Assembly: GCF_009730915.1 (NCBI RefSeq)
Contig: NC_052474.1
Span: 1,895,501 to 1,959,500 of the forward strand
Direction of reading: 5' to 3'
Length of the DNA: 64,000 nucleotides
Source of the DNA: Dioscorea cayenensis subsp. rotundata
Lineage: Eukaryota > Streptophyta > Magnoliopsida > Dioscoreales > Dioscoreaceae
Below are positions 1 to 12,848 of this stretch, in pieces. How positions within the stretch are numbered: position 1 is the stretch's first letter; every line of letters starts with the position of its first letter. The position numbers were made by a program, and so were the translations under genes. The notes beneath the pieces were generated by a model that ran no database searches, was not told the DNA's origin, and worked only from the letters and a program-made list of their open reading frames with translations.

Positions 1-3000
1 CGTCTGTTCCAAGTGCAAACCCAATGAATGAATCATGTTCTGCAGCAGGTGTGCATAGTTCATCTTCAGCTACAAATCCTTCGGTAAACTTTGCTCAAAC
101 CAATATCACGCCTCTATCAGATTCGAATGCTTCTGATCCAGTTGATTCTGACAACTTAACTGGACCTCTGAATCCTGACCTCCCTACACCAGCACAGATT
201 GTTGTGGAGAACACTCCTGTGGGCTCAGGTCGGTTACTGTGCAACTGGTACGAATTTTGGAAAGCATTTGGTCTAGATCATAATCGAGCAGACTTAATAT
301 GGAATGAACGCACTAGGCAAGAACTTAGAGAGGCTTTGCAAGCAGAAGTTCATAAATTAGATGTTGAGAAAGAAAGATCAGAAGATATAGTCCCTCGTGG
401 GTCAATGGTTGGGGTGAAGCCAGGGCAAGAAAATGCACCACAGATATCTTGGAACTATGTAGAATTTTCAGTTAGCTACCCTAGTCTTTCAAAAGAAGTC
501 TGTGTGGGCCAATATTATCTTCGTTTGTTGCTTGAGAGTAGTAGTAATTTTCGGGCACAGGATTTTCCACTGCGTGATCCACCAGCATTCTTCAGAGCAT
601 TATATCATCGTTTCTTATGTGATGCAGACACTGGGCTTACTGTTGATGGTGCTATTCCTGATGAATTGGGTTCATCTGATGACTGGTGTGATATGGGAAG
701 ATTAGATGGTTTTGGGGGAGGTGGAGGTTCTTCAGTCAGAGAACTTTGTGCTAGAGCAATGGCAATCGTGTATGAGCAGCACTATAAAGTTATTGGGCCT
801 TTTGATGGTACAGCTCACATTACAGTTTTATTGGACAGGACAGATGATCGGGCTTTGAGACACCGGTTGCTTCTCCTACTAAAGGTAGTCCCATGAACCT
901 AAGAATCCTTGAAGGTTATTTTTAAAACCTAAAACTGTTACTACTTGGTTACTTGCTAAATCATTGCTACATTTTTAAATAACAGCTATTGGGAGTTTTC
1001 TTGAATTTACATTAGCAGAATGCTGGTTGACAGATATATTAGGCATGGATATTATATAAATCACATTAGAGAATTCTATAGTCTGGTTATGCCGAGAGTT
1101 GCACTAATTTTGAGCCTTTTTGGATTTGGATTTTTCTTTGTGTGTGTGTGTGTGTGTGTGTGTGAGAACAATTTAGTGCTTTTGTCTTGTTGAATAAATG
1201 TGTTTCTCATGATAACTGTTTGGAAGAAGCTTTTGGATTCAAGACCATATGAGCTGACTTTTTTTTTCTTTTTGAATTTTAGTTGTTATTATTTTTGGCA
1301 CATAACATCATCACAGGGCTGACTTTTTAAAGTTCTAATTACATATCAAGTTTTGTGTCTTGTGCTCATTTATTGATAAAATCATGCCTTCTTTCTAAAA
1401 GGGAACTTATGATTGGAATGCTCTTTTGATGTTATATTTGAATGTTCCTTTCTTTTGTCAAAAATTTAGTTACATATTCTACCATTGGTGATAAACTTAA
1501 TGAGAAGAATTTCTAATTGTGCAGGCCTTAATGAAAGTCATTTCAAATGTGGAAGCTTGTGTTTTAGTTGGAGGGTGTGTTTTGGCTGTTGATCTTCTGA
1601 CTGTCGCTCATGAAGCTTCCGAACGAACTTCTATTCCTTTGCAATCTAATTTGATTGCTGCTACTGCATTCATGGAACCACTGAAAGAATGGATGTTCAT
1701 TGACAATGATGGCACACAAGTTGGGCCACTTGAGAAGGATGCAATAAGAAGATTTTGGTCAAAGAAGGCCATCGATTGGACTACCAGGTGCTGGGCTTCT
1801 GGTATGTCTGACTGGAAACGATTGCGTGATATCCGTGAACTACGATGGGCACTCGCAATTCGTGTTCCTGTTCTCACCCCGGTTCAGGTATCCTTTTGGA
1901 ATATGAAGTATATAGTTACCCTCTACAAATCTATTAGCCTTCTACAAATCTACGGTCTGTACTAAATTGAATTTTTAAAGGTTAAGAAATGTTTTTCTTC
2001 CTGTTGAAATGTAGATTGCTTTGAATTTTTTGCATTGTAAGTGTGTATGCATGTAAATTATCAATATATGCCATTCATTTTTGCTAAAGAATTTTGATTA
2101 TAGTTTTCCTTGAGCTCCTTTATTGGTTTACTTCTTATTCAACCTTTTTTTTTGGGTGTGGAACTTGTGGTGTTTGTAAGGTACTCTATGTCTACTCTTC
2201 AATCTAGTTGATACCTGTCAAGTGACTCAAATTGTATGATTTTTTTTCCTGACTGTCCTGATTTATTATCAATCGTAAATCTTTGTTGGTTATATTTATT
2301 TTTCCATTTCCCTCTGGTCTGGATTATTTAAAAAATCCAAACTATTATTTTGTTTTGTATTCAGGTTGGAGAGAATGCGCTTTCCTTATTACACAGCATG
2401 GTCGCTGCACATTCTGATCTTGATGATGCTGGTGAGATTGTTACCCCAACACCAAGAGTAAAACGAATTTTATCCAGTACTCGGTGTCTTCCGCATGTTG
2501 CTCAGGTTGATTCTGAACCCTTGATATTTATTCCTAAATTTGAATGCAAATTTTTCATGTGAGGTCTGTTTACAATGCTTATTCTGAGTCAAGCTCTGAG
2601 AGTGTTAGATGTCCTGTTACATATTAGAAAGTACTTTACCTTGCTAAGATAATTTCATGTAATGCTTCTGCAATTCTTGATGATAACCTAAAATTGATAC
2701 CAAAAACTTGGGAACATTAATATTGTTTCCATTTAAAGCAGTGGAGCATAAAAAATTTATTCAACTTTGTCCAAGTCTAATTTGCTTGTAGGCATTTAAA
2801 AATTCTTTCTTGGTGATATAGTAATTTTCTAAGAATAAACCTCTGACTGATGCACAAAACTATGTGCGTACTGTCTTTTGCTGATGCCTATGTTTATGGT
2901 GGGGATGACAGGCCATATTGACTGGAGAGCCGGGCATTGTTGAAAATGCTGCTTCATTGCTGAAAGCTATTGTAACTCGAAATCCTAAAGCAATGATTCG

Positions 3001-6000
3001 ACTATATAGTACAGGAGCATTTTACTTTGCACTGGCATATCCTGGTTCGAATCTTCTTTCAATTGCACATCTCTTCTCTGTGACACACGTCCATCAAGCA
3101 TTTCATGGTGGTGAAGAAGCTGCTGTTTCTTCGTCCTTGCCTTTGGCAAAACGTAGTGTACTTGGTGGACTTCTCCCAGAATCTTTGTTATATGTGCTGG
3201 AGAGAAGTGGGCCTACTGCATTTGCTGCCGCCATGGTTTCTGACTCTGATACTCCAGAGATCATCTGGACACATAAGATGCGAGCAGAACATCTGATTCG
3301 CCAGGTACTTAACTTAAAGGGTTTTGCTGCGTGCATTTTTAATCTAAGTATGCTATGTGAACATTAAACAAATTGCATATAGTATAAATTGGCTCTTTCA
3401 TTTATCTCAGGTTCTGCAGCATCTTGGTGATTTTCCACAGAAGTTATCTCAACACTGCCATTCCCTATATGATTATGCACCTATGCCTCCTGTAACATAT
3501 CCTGAGTTAAAAGATGAAATGTGGTGTCATCGCTACTACCTCCGAAACTTATGTGATGAGATAAGGTTTTCAAATTGGCCCATTGTTGAACATGTAGAAT
3601 TCTTGCAGTCTTTGTTGGCAATGTGGCGTGAAGAGTTGACTCGTCGTCCAATGGATCTTTCTGAAGAAGAAGCTTGCAAGATACTTGAGATATCTCTGGA
3701 TGACATTGTGACCGGTGAAAATGCTGGCAACGGGCAAACCTTACAGTCTGATGGTGATAATCATAGTGCAAACAAAAAGGTTCTGAGCATCGATGAAGAA
3801 AAACTGAAGCGCCAGTACCGGAAGTTGGCCATTAAATATCACCCTGACAAGAATCCTGAAGGGAGAGAGAAGTTTGTTGCTGTACAGAAGGCTTATGAAA
3901 GATTGCAGGTATTATTTTTGCATACAGATAATATATGCTGCAACAGCTTGACATGTTCTTGTAAGGATCCTGTCTTCAGCAAGATCAAGATTTTACTTGT
4001 GAAAAATAGAGAGAGAATTTTAATAAATGAGGTTCTTGGCTATAATTTTTTTGCAGTACTGCTCATCATTTACAAATGTCATGTTTTTGTTAAATGAATG
4101 ATTACTTTTGTTATGTACAGTCAACCACAAATGATAATTCTGGACTTTTGCATTGAGATATTGGAAAACTACTAACCATTTTGTAGCATACTCTCCTAAA
4201 TTAGGAAGAAAATAGCTGAGACAAGTTTTATAATTGTTATGGGCATATGTGTACAAGAGCCCACTACCCTATCTAAAAGTTATGTGCATGAAAACTATGG
4301 CATCATCCATCTGTATATGTTTGTGCATACCTTGATAAGTTTCTTGAAATTGGATTTAGTGGAAAAAAGGTCTTTTTCAATCACTACTTTATAGATAAAT
4401 GCGAACCTGACATGGCAAAATTGACATGATGCAAATTGACCTTTTATTTTATTATATATGCAAAAGAATCTGACAAGAACATTGGTTTCTGTACTTGCAG
4501 GCAACTATGCAAGGATTACAAGGCCCGCAAGTTTGGAGGTTGTTGCTTTTATTGAAATCACAATGTATTTTGTATAGGCGATACGGTGATGTCTTGGAAC
4601 CTTTCAAATATGCTGGATATCCAATGTTGCTTAATGCAGTCACAGTGGATAAGGATGACAACAATTTTCTGTCATCTGACAGAGTAGCTCTTCTCATTGC
4701 TGCATCAGAGCTAATTTGGCTAACGTAAGTAGCTGTTCTCTAGCTCTTCCTTATCGTTCTTTTCTGTTGGCCTTTTCTTTTTTGTTTGTAGGGATTTATA
4801 TTTTGATGTTTGAGTGTGTTATTTGTGTCAGGTGTGCATCATCTTCATTAAATGGTGAAGAGCTCATAAGAGATGATGGAATACCACTCTTGGCGACACT
4901 TCTCTCCCGCTGTATGTGTGTAGTTCAGCCTACAACCCCGGCAAATGAGCCATCTGCGGTCATTGTTACCAATGTCATGCGGACATTTTCAGTCTTAAGT
5001 CAATTTGACACTGCAAGAACTGAGATTCTCAAATTCGGGGGTCTTATAGATGACATCGTCCACTGTACGGAACTGGAGCTTGCCCCTTCAGCTGTTGATG
5101 CTGCTCTTCAGACTGCAGCTCATGTTTGTGTTTCAGCTGAATTACAGGATGCTTTACTGCGAGCTGGATTGTTATGGTAGGCAATTAATTTTTTTTTTCT
5201 TCATTTCCTGTGTGTCCTCACATTTATTTGTAGGTCAGACTTCTACTTCCATGAAATTTATATAACCCTGAATCCTATTTCCACCTTTCACAATAACACC
5301 CTGGACATAGTAAAAATTATAAATTGACAGGAAGTTCTATTAATGATCTAAGGTTCTTAATTGGTTGGAAATAATCAAGATAGTATGACCTTCTGTGTCT
5401 CCCTGGAAGTAATTGCATTCATTCCGTACTTATGTTGATTTCACAGAGTCTTCATGTTTTTCAGCGTAAAGATGGAGGAGAAATTCATTGATGTCATTTT
5501 TTCTTTCCGAATTTCTGTGAACCTGATGCAAATGCATCTTTTTTTTTTTCTGTGGTGGTGATGCCTTTGACTATGTATAGTTTGGCTGGTCAACTGTCCT
5601 GAAACTTATGGAGACTAATTCTTTGCTGTCTTAGGTACCTGTTGCCTTTATTGCTTCAATATGATTCTACTGCAGAGGAGAATGATGTGAATGAAGCACA
5701 TGGTGTTGGTGCTAGGGTGCAGATTGCAAAAAATCTGCATGCTGTCCGAGCAACACAGGCTCTTTCAAGGCTCTATGGGTTTTCTGGTGATGGAATTTCA
5801 ACACCTCAAAACCATGAAGCTGTGAATGCACTCAAAGCATTGCTTACTCCTAAGCTTGCTAAGATGCTCAATGATCAAGTGCCAAAGGATCTCTTATCAA
5901 ATCTGAACTCAAATTTGGAATCTCCAGAGGTATAACATTGTAGTTCCTTGGTGCCTATCTGCTTCTTTAATAATTTACTGTTTTGATATTTTACATTTTT

Positions 6001-9000
6001 CTTGTTTGAAGTGATACTCGAGAATTTCTGATATTGCCTAATCTACCCAAAATAAAATTGAACTTGAACTGGCAATTAGAATGAACTCTGTTTTGGCAAT
6101 TAGACATGTAATCTTTGTGGCACAAAAATTTGTTACGGTTAAATCAGGAAAAACAACAGCAATCCTGGTTGTGGTTTTTTCAGATTTGAAGGAGAAGCAA
6201 GTTGCGGACAAGCGTTATGTAAGAGGCTCATACCACTTGCATTTGCCTTTGTACAATATTTGTTCTCCATTACTTGGAGAAACCATTACTCTTTTAAATA
6301 AGTTTAAGTTGGGTCGAGTACTTCCTATATTACCTCTTCTATAGTTACTCCTCTTCTTATATTGTTGACTTTGATACTAATTTGTTGATTATTCTGAATA
6401 CAGATCATCTGGAATTCATCAACCCGAGCAGAACTACTAAAATTTGTAGATAAACAGCGGGTCAGCCAAGGCCCTGATGGGTCATATGATCTTACAGAAT
6501 CACATTCATTCATGTATGAAGCATTATCTAAAGAACTCCATGTCGGTAATGTGTACTTGAGAGTTTACAATAACCAACCTGATTTTGAGATAAGTGAACC
6601 GGAGGCATTTTGTGTTGCACTCCTCAAGTTCATATCTGATCTAGTGCATCATTTGAGCTCTTCTGGCCCTGAATTCAAGAAGAAAATCAAACAGCATGAG
6701 ATTCCGGATGATTCATCTGAATTCCAAAATGGTACTGCTAATGGAATGAGTTCCAAGGAAAATGATGATGATTATTTGGACTCTAATGGAGAGGAAATAA
6801 CAAAGGAGGATTTTGAGATGCTTAATAACCTTCAAGTTAGCTTGACTTCTCTTCAGGTATGTCATCCAACTCGGTGCACTTATCCTATTCCTTCACGTTC
6901 CAAATTTTTTATTCCAAATTTTTTATTTTTCATGTTTTGCTTTGTTGCAGAATCTACTGACCAGTAACCCTGGCCTGGCCTCAGTTTTTTCTACCAAGGA
7001 ACAGCTTGTGCCTCTTTTTGAGTGCTTGACTGTAGCTGCTCTTAATGACAATAATATTCCTAAAACATGTCTAATTGTGCTCTCCCTTCTGACAGTATAC
7101 GCTCCTTGCTTAGAAGCTATGGTTGCAGAAAGGGCCAACCTAATTCTTCTATTGCAAATGCTTCACAGCAATCCTATATGCAGAGAAGGAGCTCTTGCTG
7201 TTCTATATTCCTTGGCAGGAACACCTGAGCTTGCATGGGCTGCTGCTAAGCATGGTGGTGTTGTGTACATTCTTGAACTTATTCTACCACTGCAAGGTAA
7301 ATCTCACTCCTGTATGTGGGTTTCTTTTCCTAATACCTCGCATGTAGTTGGAATCATCCCAAACCGACAAGGTGCAACCACAACCACAACAAATAAAAAT
7401 TCATAGAATTTATAACTTCTTAGGCAGTGGTTTTTCACTCCTTAAATGCCATCGGTGGTGTTAGTTTACAAAGTGCCAACAATAAAATTTTATTTGTAGG
7501 ATGAGCAGGGGTTCCTTGGCTTGTTCATGACTTTTTTCAGCCTGTGCTTGCAAGAACCTTTTGCACTAAGCCAAAGTTTCACTTGGTTATTTTCCTATTC
7601 AAATCAAAATTTACTTTTGGATATACTGATTGCCTTTTCAATTAATATTTCAATTGTTTGAGAAAATTTTCCAAGTATATCACTTGATATAACCTGCACT
7701 ATGCAGAAGAAATCCCTTTGCAACAAAGAGCAGCAGCTGCCTCATTATTAGGAAAGCTTGTGTCACAACCAATGCACGGACCCAGAGTAGCAATTACGCT
7801 TGCAAGGTTTTTACCAGATGGCTTGGTCTCTGCTATCAGAGATGGGCCAGGTGAAGCTGTTGTCACGTCACTTGAACAGACAACTGAAACACCAGAGCTT
7901 GTATGGACCCCAGCCATGGCAGCTTCTCTCTCTGCACAGTTATCTACCATGGCATCAGACCTCTATCAGGAGCAGATGAAAAGCCGTGTTGTTGATTGGG
8001 ATATACCGGAGCAGGCATCTGGGCAACATGTGATGCGAGATGAACCACAGGTTTCTTGAGTTTGGGTCAATTCTAAGTATTTAAAGCTGTTACAACTTTG
8101 GCTAGAGTTCTAACTGCAAATATTGTGCAGGTTGGGGGAATTTATGTCAGGTTATTCTTGAAGGACCCCAAGTTCCCTCTAAGAAATCCAAAGAGATTCT
8201 TGGAAGGACTGTTGGATCAGTATGTTTCATCCATTGCTGCAACTCATTATGATACACACACGGCTGATTCCGAGCTTCCTTTGCTACTGTCTGCTGCACT
8301 TGTGTCCTTGTTGCGGGTACATCCTGCACTCGCAGATCATGTGGGATATCTTGGATATGTTCCGAAGCTTGTTGCTGCCATGGCCTATGAAGGACGGAGG
8401 GAAACAATGGCAGCTGGAGAGTCGAAATCTGGGAGCCATGCCCGTTCTGATGAATATGATGAATCTGAGAACACAAAAGCGGAGGCCAGTGGACAGACCT
8501 TCCAGGAACGTGTGCGCCTGAGTTGCTTGCGAGTTTTGCACCAACTTGCATCTAGTACAACTTGTGCTGAAGCCATGGCAGCGACAAGTGCAGGGACTCC
8601 TCAGGTATATATGTGAAGAAGCTCCTAAACTACTTTTGGTAGGAAGAATTAGTTACCAACATAATATGATGCTGAACCCTTGGATAGTTTTAAGATTTGG
8701 TGAGTGCATTGCTTGTTTGCCAAACAGTTTTACTGTCCAACCTTTTAGAGACACAGGAACTACGGAAGTAATAAAAAATAATTTCCACAATTTTCCCTTT
8801 ATAGTTCCAAATAAGATTTAGTTCTTGATTACATTGTGGTCTGTCTATTTTTCCAGGTGGTACCTTTGCTCATGAAAGCAATCGGATGGCAAGGTGGTAG
8901 TATTCTAGCATTGGAGACATTGAAACGTGTTGTAGTTGCTGGGAATCGAGCTAGAGATGCACTTGTTGCCCAGGGATTGAAGTAAGCTGCTTCATATTTG

Positions 9001-9754
9001 TGTTTGTCAACAGTTTTGTGATCAGTTCTTGATTAGAGATGTGATGCACACCCATTTAATTTACTTATTATTATGATTTTTATAGGGTTGGGCTTGTTGA
9101 AGTCCTCCTTGGCCTACTTGATTGGCGTGCTGGAGGAAGGCATGGGCTATGCGCACAAATGAAGTGGAACGAATCTGAAGCTTCCATAGGCCGAGTTCTT
9201 GCTGTAGAGGTTTGCCATTTCTCTTCGGCTTTTAGATAGTTTTTCTGCCATATTGAGATCCCAACCAGTATGCACAAACTTGAATAATATGGTGGACAAA
9301 ATGATACTATATAAGTAAATTGACTGTTAGGCTAACGTCAGAATAATTTTTTCGCTCAGGTCTTGCATGCATTTGCAACGGACGGTGCTCATTGTGCTAA
9401 AGTTCGTGACATTTTGAATTCTTCTGATGTGAGCCCACAAAATCCTCATATTTATCTGTACTTATTTCTCTCTTTTTTACAATAAATTAGCAAGTTCATC
9501 CGTATCTGACCAACTTATTAATCTTTCCTTGATAGGTATGGAGTGCCTATAAAGATCAGAAGCATGACCTTTTCCTCCCTTCAAACGCCCAGTCTGCTGC
9601 TGCTGGAGTGGCAGGTCTCATTGAAAGCTCATCGTCAAGGCTGACTTATGCTCTTACCGCCCCGCAACCACAGCCAGCTCTCGTGAGACTCCCGTCTTCA
9701 TCTTCTCCTTCTTCTGCTACTACTGCAGCCAAATCTGAGTGGAGGCCCTTATAG
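1..9754 (+). CDS. GRV2: DnaJ homologue GRV2/RME-8 (KAM2), 3' two-thirds
   Basis: Large J-domain protein of endosomes, needed in plants for vacuolar sorting, gravitropism and endosome organisation (family knowledge). The first exon is cut by the window edge; codons start at base 3. Exons read from GT-AG sites: <1-884, 1525-1887, 2365-2505, 2912-3304, 3411-3908, 4501-4724, 4832-5176, 5635-5929, 6404-6856, 6951-7296, 7707-8050, 8131-8604, 8857-8981, 9086-9209, 9360-9428, 9536-9754. All phases close, giving 1,764 residues; the whole family protein is about 2,550. Seen: four IWN repeats ([10 protein letters not shown] near residue 99, [10 protein letters not shown] near 579, [11 protein letters not shown] at 1048, [11 protein letters not shown] near 1383), a GYF-like domain ([15 protein letters not shown], about 350-402) and a J domain with the HPD motif ([11 protein letters not shown], about 738). 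The order IWN-GYF-IWN-J-IWN-IWN is diagnostic of RME-8. The tail is Ser/Ala/Pro-rich. No frame break. Confidence 0.95.
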
Positions 9755-10079
9755 AGAGAGAGAGAGTGTGTGTGAGAGATTGATTGTTTTCTTTACGGAT
9801 TTTGGATCAACATCACAGTATATATTGTACAGTTTCCCAGTTATAGAGGAAAAAAAAATTGCATATCATCATCATGGATGTTGTTATCTTTCCTGTCTCT
9901 TTGTAAAGAAAGCTATAACAGGCTAAGCATTTATTGAAGGAGATCTTTTAATGGAGAGATTCTTTTGATAAAATATTGCTCAAACAATAATAATGTCTGA
10001 ATGAATGAAAATAGACAGGCATGCACCCTCACATCAAGATACGATGTCTTCATCAAAAACACAAAGGAACAAAAGTTTT
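9755..10079. other. 3' regions between two convergent genes
   Basis: This 325-base gap lies between the GRV2 stop on the plus strand and the stop of the minus-strand gene. It starts with a (GA)n/(GT)n stretch directly after the GRV2 stop, followed by AT-rich 3' UTR sequence. I see no further gene here. Confidence 0.7.
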
Positions 10080-11205
10080 TCAGTTTTCCTCTTCTTGGAA
10101 GCGCAGATGCTTCCCTTGAGGCACAGGCAGGCCTTTCAACACCACAACATTCGGTGAGAATAACTTCTTCTCGGCCACAACCAACTCCTCTCCTTCAATC
10201 TCACCATCGCTGTTGTAGACGAACCTCGTGTGCTTCCCCGCAAATTCCGGCATCCTCTTATTCTCTTCTTCACTCACTGTCATCTTCATCAGCTCTTGGC
10301 ACAACTCTTGCAAAGAGGCTCATCATCCACTTCCCCATCTTCATCTTCTTCAATGCTTCCACTCACATTAACCTGGAGTGACCAAACAGAAGAGTTATCA
10401 TCATCTTCTTGAGATGATGATGACAATGATAATGATAAGGATGACTTCTCCAAGCTTTCTTGGTATGTCACTGTTGAAGATACATCATCTGACACTTCTG
10501 ATTTCCCTGGTGAATCAAACAGTAATGTCCTCTTTATCACTTCCTCTTCTACTTCTCCTTCTCCTTCCATTCTAATAATCTCCACTACCTCCTAAGTTTC
10601 AGAATTAAAAAAAAAAAAAAATTATTCATTTTATTATTTTTTTAACATGAAAATCAACCAAACAACCTAAAAATTCAAATTTTATAAATCTACACAACAT
10701 ATGTATATATATATATATATATACCTCATGAGAATCTGATGAGATTGTTATTGTTGATCCTTTCCCTTCTTTGAGATCGGAAAGGCTTTGGATTTGCGGC
10801 GTGTTGGCCGGGGTCGGAGCTAGAAGCTGCGCCGGCGAGACTGGGAACCCTACCAATGCGCGGAGAAACAATGGTCGGTTTCCTGATGAGGTTTTCTTTG
10901 CCAGCCCGGCCCACTTCCTCTTCCACCTTCTCCAATAAGTTCTTCACTTGCCCTCGGAGTAAAGCCTCGCCGGATCCCGGCGTCCTCTTGGACAGGACAT
11001 GACTTTTGACCAACGCCGATGATGGAGTCTTCTCCACCGCCAACCCCACGATCGGTGAGTCATTGGTGATATCTGAGAGAACAGATCGCTCAGCCTTTGA
11101 GCCGGTTCTTGACCTAGATGCTGCTGCATCTCCTTGTTTCTTGTGAGATGGGAGAGATGATGCTTGGGATCTGGTGACTCTTCTCATTGATGATGGAGTC
11201 TCCAT
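10080..11205 (-). CDS. unrecognised acidic TP-rich plant protein, two apparent frame breaks
   Basis: Two exons: 10725-11205 and 10080-10591, with a 133-base AT-rich intron; donor GAG|gtatat and acceptor cttag|GAG join in phase 0. The ATG at 11205 begins METPSSMRRVTRSQ. Seen in order: a basic N terminus with TRSQ; LSDITNDSPIVGLA near residue 45; a Glu-rich helical stretch (LLEKVEEEVGRAGKEN); the run SPAQLLAPTPANTP; an acidic Ser-rich middle; VWSLQV; and a C-terminal part with ELCQELMKM and GKHTRFVYNSDGEIEGEE. The TP/SP sites and acidic blocks suggest a nuclear, possibly kinase-regulated protein, but I do not recognise the family. The frame shifts near 10880 (one extra base) and near 10307-10312 (one missing base). 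With both corrected it is about 330 residues. A 62-base intron starting at the internal GTGAGT could also explain the second break. Confidence 0.7.
10592..10724 (-). other. intron with (AT)n tract
   Basis: Intron of the preceding gene. It contains a (TA)n tract beginning right at the donor site and an A/T-rich acceptor region with an A14 run near 10607-10620. The TA run at the donor makes spurious YIYIY peptides in translations. Confidence 0.75.
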
Positions 11206-12848
11206 TGCCGGAGATGAGAAGAAGGTGAGAAAAAGATTAGGGTTTGTAAATGAGGAAAAAGAGAAGTGAATGAAGAATTGGGGCTTTGCCGTGCTGGTTT
11301 TATAAGGATTTTTTTGAATTTGTTTCAGGGTCCCACAAGAGCAACGGTCATATGACCGTTAGGGTTGAGGGACTTATTTGGATTTTCCATATGGCAGGGT
11401 CCTAAGAGATAAAACATCGTTGGTAAAAATCATTTTTTTGTAATTACAGGGATTTGAGAGATAAATCTTAGTCTAACATTAAGGAAGGTTAGCAATTTAT
11501 ACCCATCCTATTTATATATTCGTACAATAATATTTTAAATTTAAAATTCTAACCAGTTTACATTTTTGATGGATTGATGGATTATCATGGGTTATAATTT
11601 TGTATGATTCTTTTTAATGCTGTAATGGAAAAAAATTTTTATGCCCCGGATTCGAACTGAGAACTAGTCGGATGGAGATTTTCTCTTGTCTGTTCTTTTT
11701 TTACTTGATTTTTTTCTTAATTATATATATTTCATTAATATACAAATTTATTAGTACTTTTTTTTGTCAGTTGTTTGTAATATCATAATGTAATTACTAT
11801 AAACAGGCACTTGAAGAGTCATTTTTTTTTTGGTAGAAATTGCCAGTATAGATAAATAGTGAAGGGTCTTGGGGATCCCAGTTAAAGCTGTGGCTATGAT
11901 TTTACATGGGTCATAATTCACCAATAAAAGGCCTGACAAACCAGAAGAAGACTTTAAATAGTAATATTATCTGAAAGCCATAATAATTAAGCACCATTCA
12001 TGACTTAATTAAGAGGAAAAGATTAGGCAAATTTCAATCATCAAAATCCAAATTAAGGAAAAAAAAAGAGGCAAGAACACATAAGATGCAACTTAAAATT
12101 TCATACTTTATGTTCTGAGTAAACATATATATATATATATATATATAAATGTATATATATATATATAAATGTATATATATATATATATATATATAAACAA
12201 ACAAGGCATAATGTTTACAACCCTGGATAGAACCCAAGAACAAGAAGGTTAATAAGCCTTGATGAAAGTCATAGCTGGCAACAACTAAAACTTCAAATCA
12301 ATAATACTAAAAACTGCCCACTAAGTCTACACTACAATTCCCCAAATATAGAAAACCATTGAAATAATTAGACAATGACCCACACCTTACCCATCTTTCT
12401 TTTTAATAATCATTGATGGAACAAACTTGAATACTTGCATCATGCCACACTACCCTTTTTTTCCAATCTAAAATGTTAGGTGTTAGGTCCATCCATATCA
12501 CTGGTTTTCTCATTTACATGGTTTTGTTAGTTGCCCATACTCAACAAGAACCATCAGAACATTAATGAGAGTACTGCTACACCACCACCTCCCCTTTTCT
12601 TTTATTTATAGTAACAGATATAAACCTATAATAATTAATTAAACTTATAAACCACCACTCCCTGTACACTGATTATTAACAACAACAACAACAATAATAA
12701 ACACAAATAATAATAATAATAATAACAGACCAAAAAATAAGAGATGAGAAGCTCTAAGCACAACATATCACAATGTAGTAGAAATTCAATTTCATCCTAT
12801 CAAATTGATCCTGTAATGAAGTACTACTCACCAAGAATTTATCAGTGA
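11206..12848. other. intergenic, AT-rich
   Basis: Upstream region of the TP-rich gene and downstream region of the XTH gene. It contains a compound (AT)n block at about 12124-12195, an ATG/AAT-rich stretch near 12680-12730, and a short tRNA-3'-end-like motif near 11645. No coding potential beyond AT-repeat ORFs. Confidence 0.7.
12124..12195. repeat. compound (AT)n microsatellite
   Basis: Three (AT)n blocks separated by AAATGT interruptions, in the upstream region of the TP-rich gene. Probably length-polymorphic. Confidence 0.9.

Noticed and set aside
11640-11675. tRNA-like B box (minus strand GTTCGAATCCGGGGC)
   Set aside because: No A box, anticodon arm or acceptor pairing upstream; at most a tRNA-derived repeat fragment.
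12034-12243. ORFs with YIYIYIYI peptides throughout the window
   Set aside because: Products of (AT)n microsatellites on either strand, not genes.
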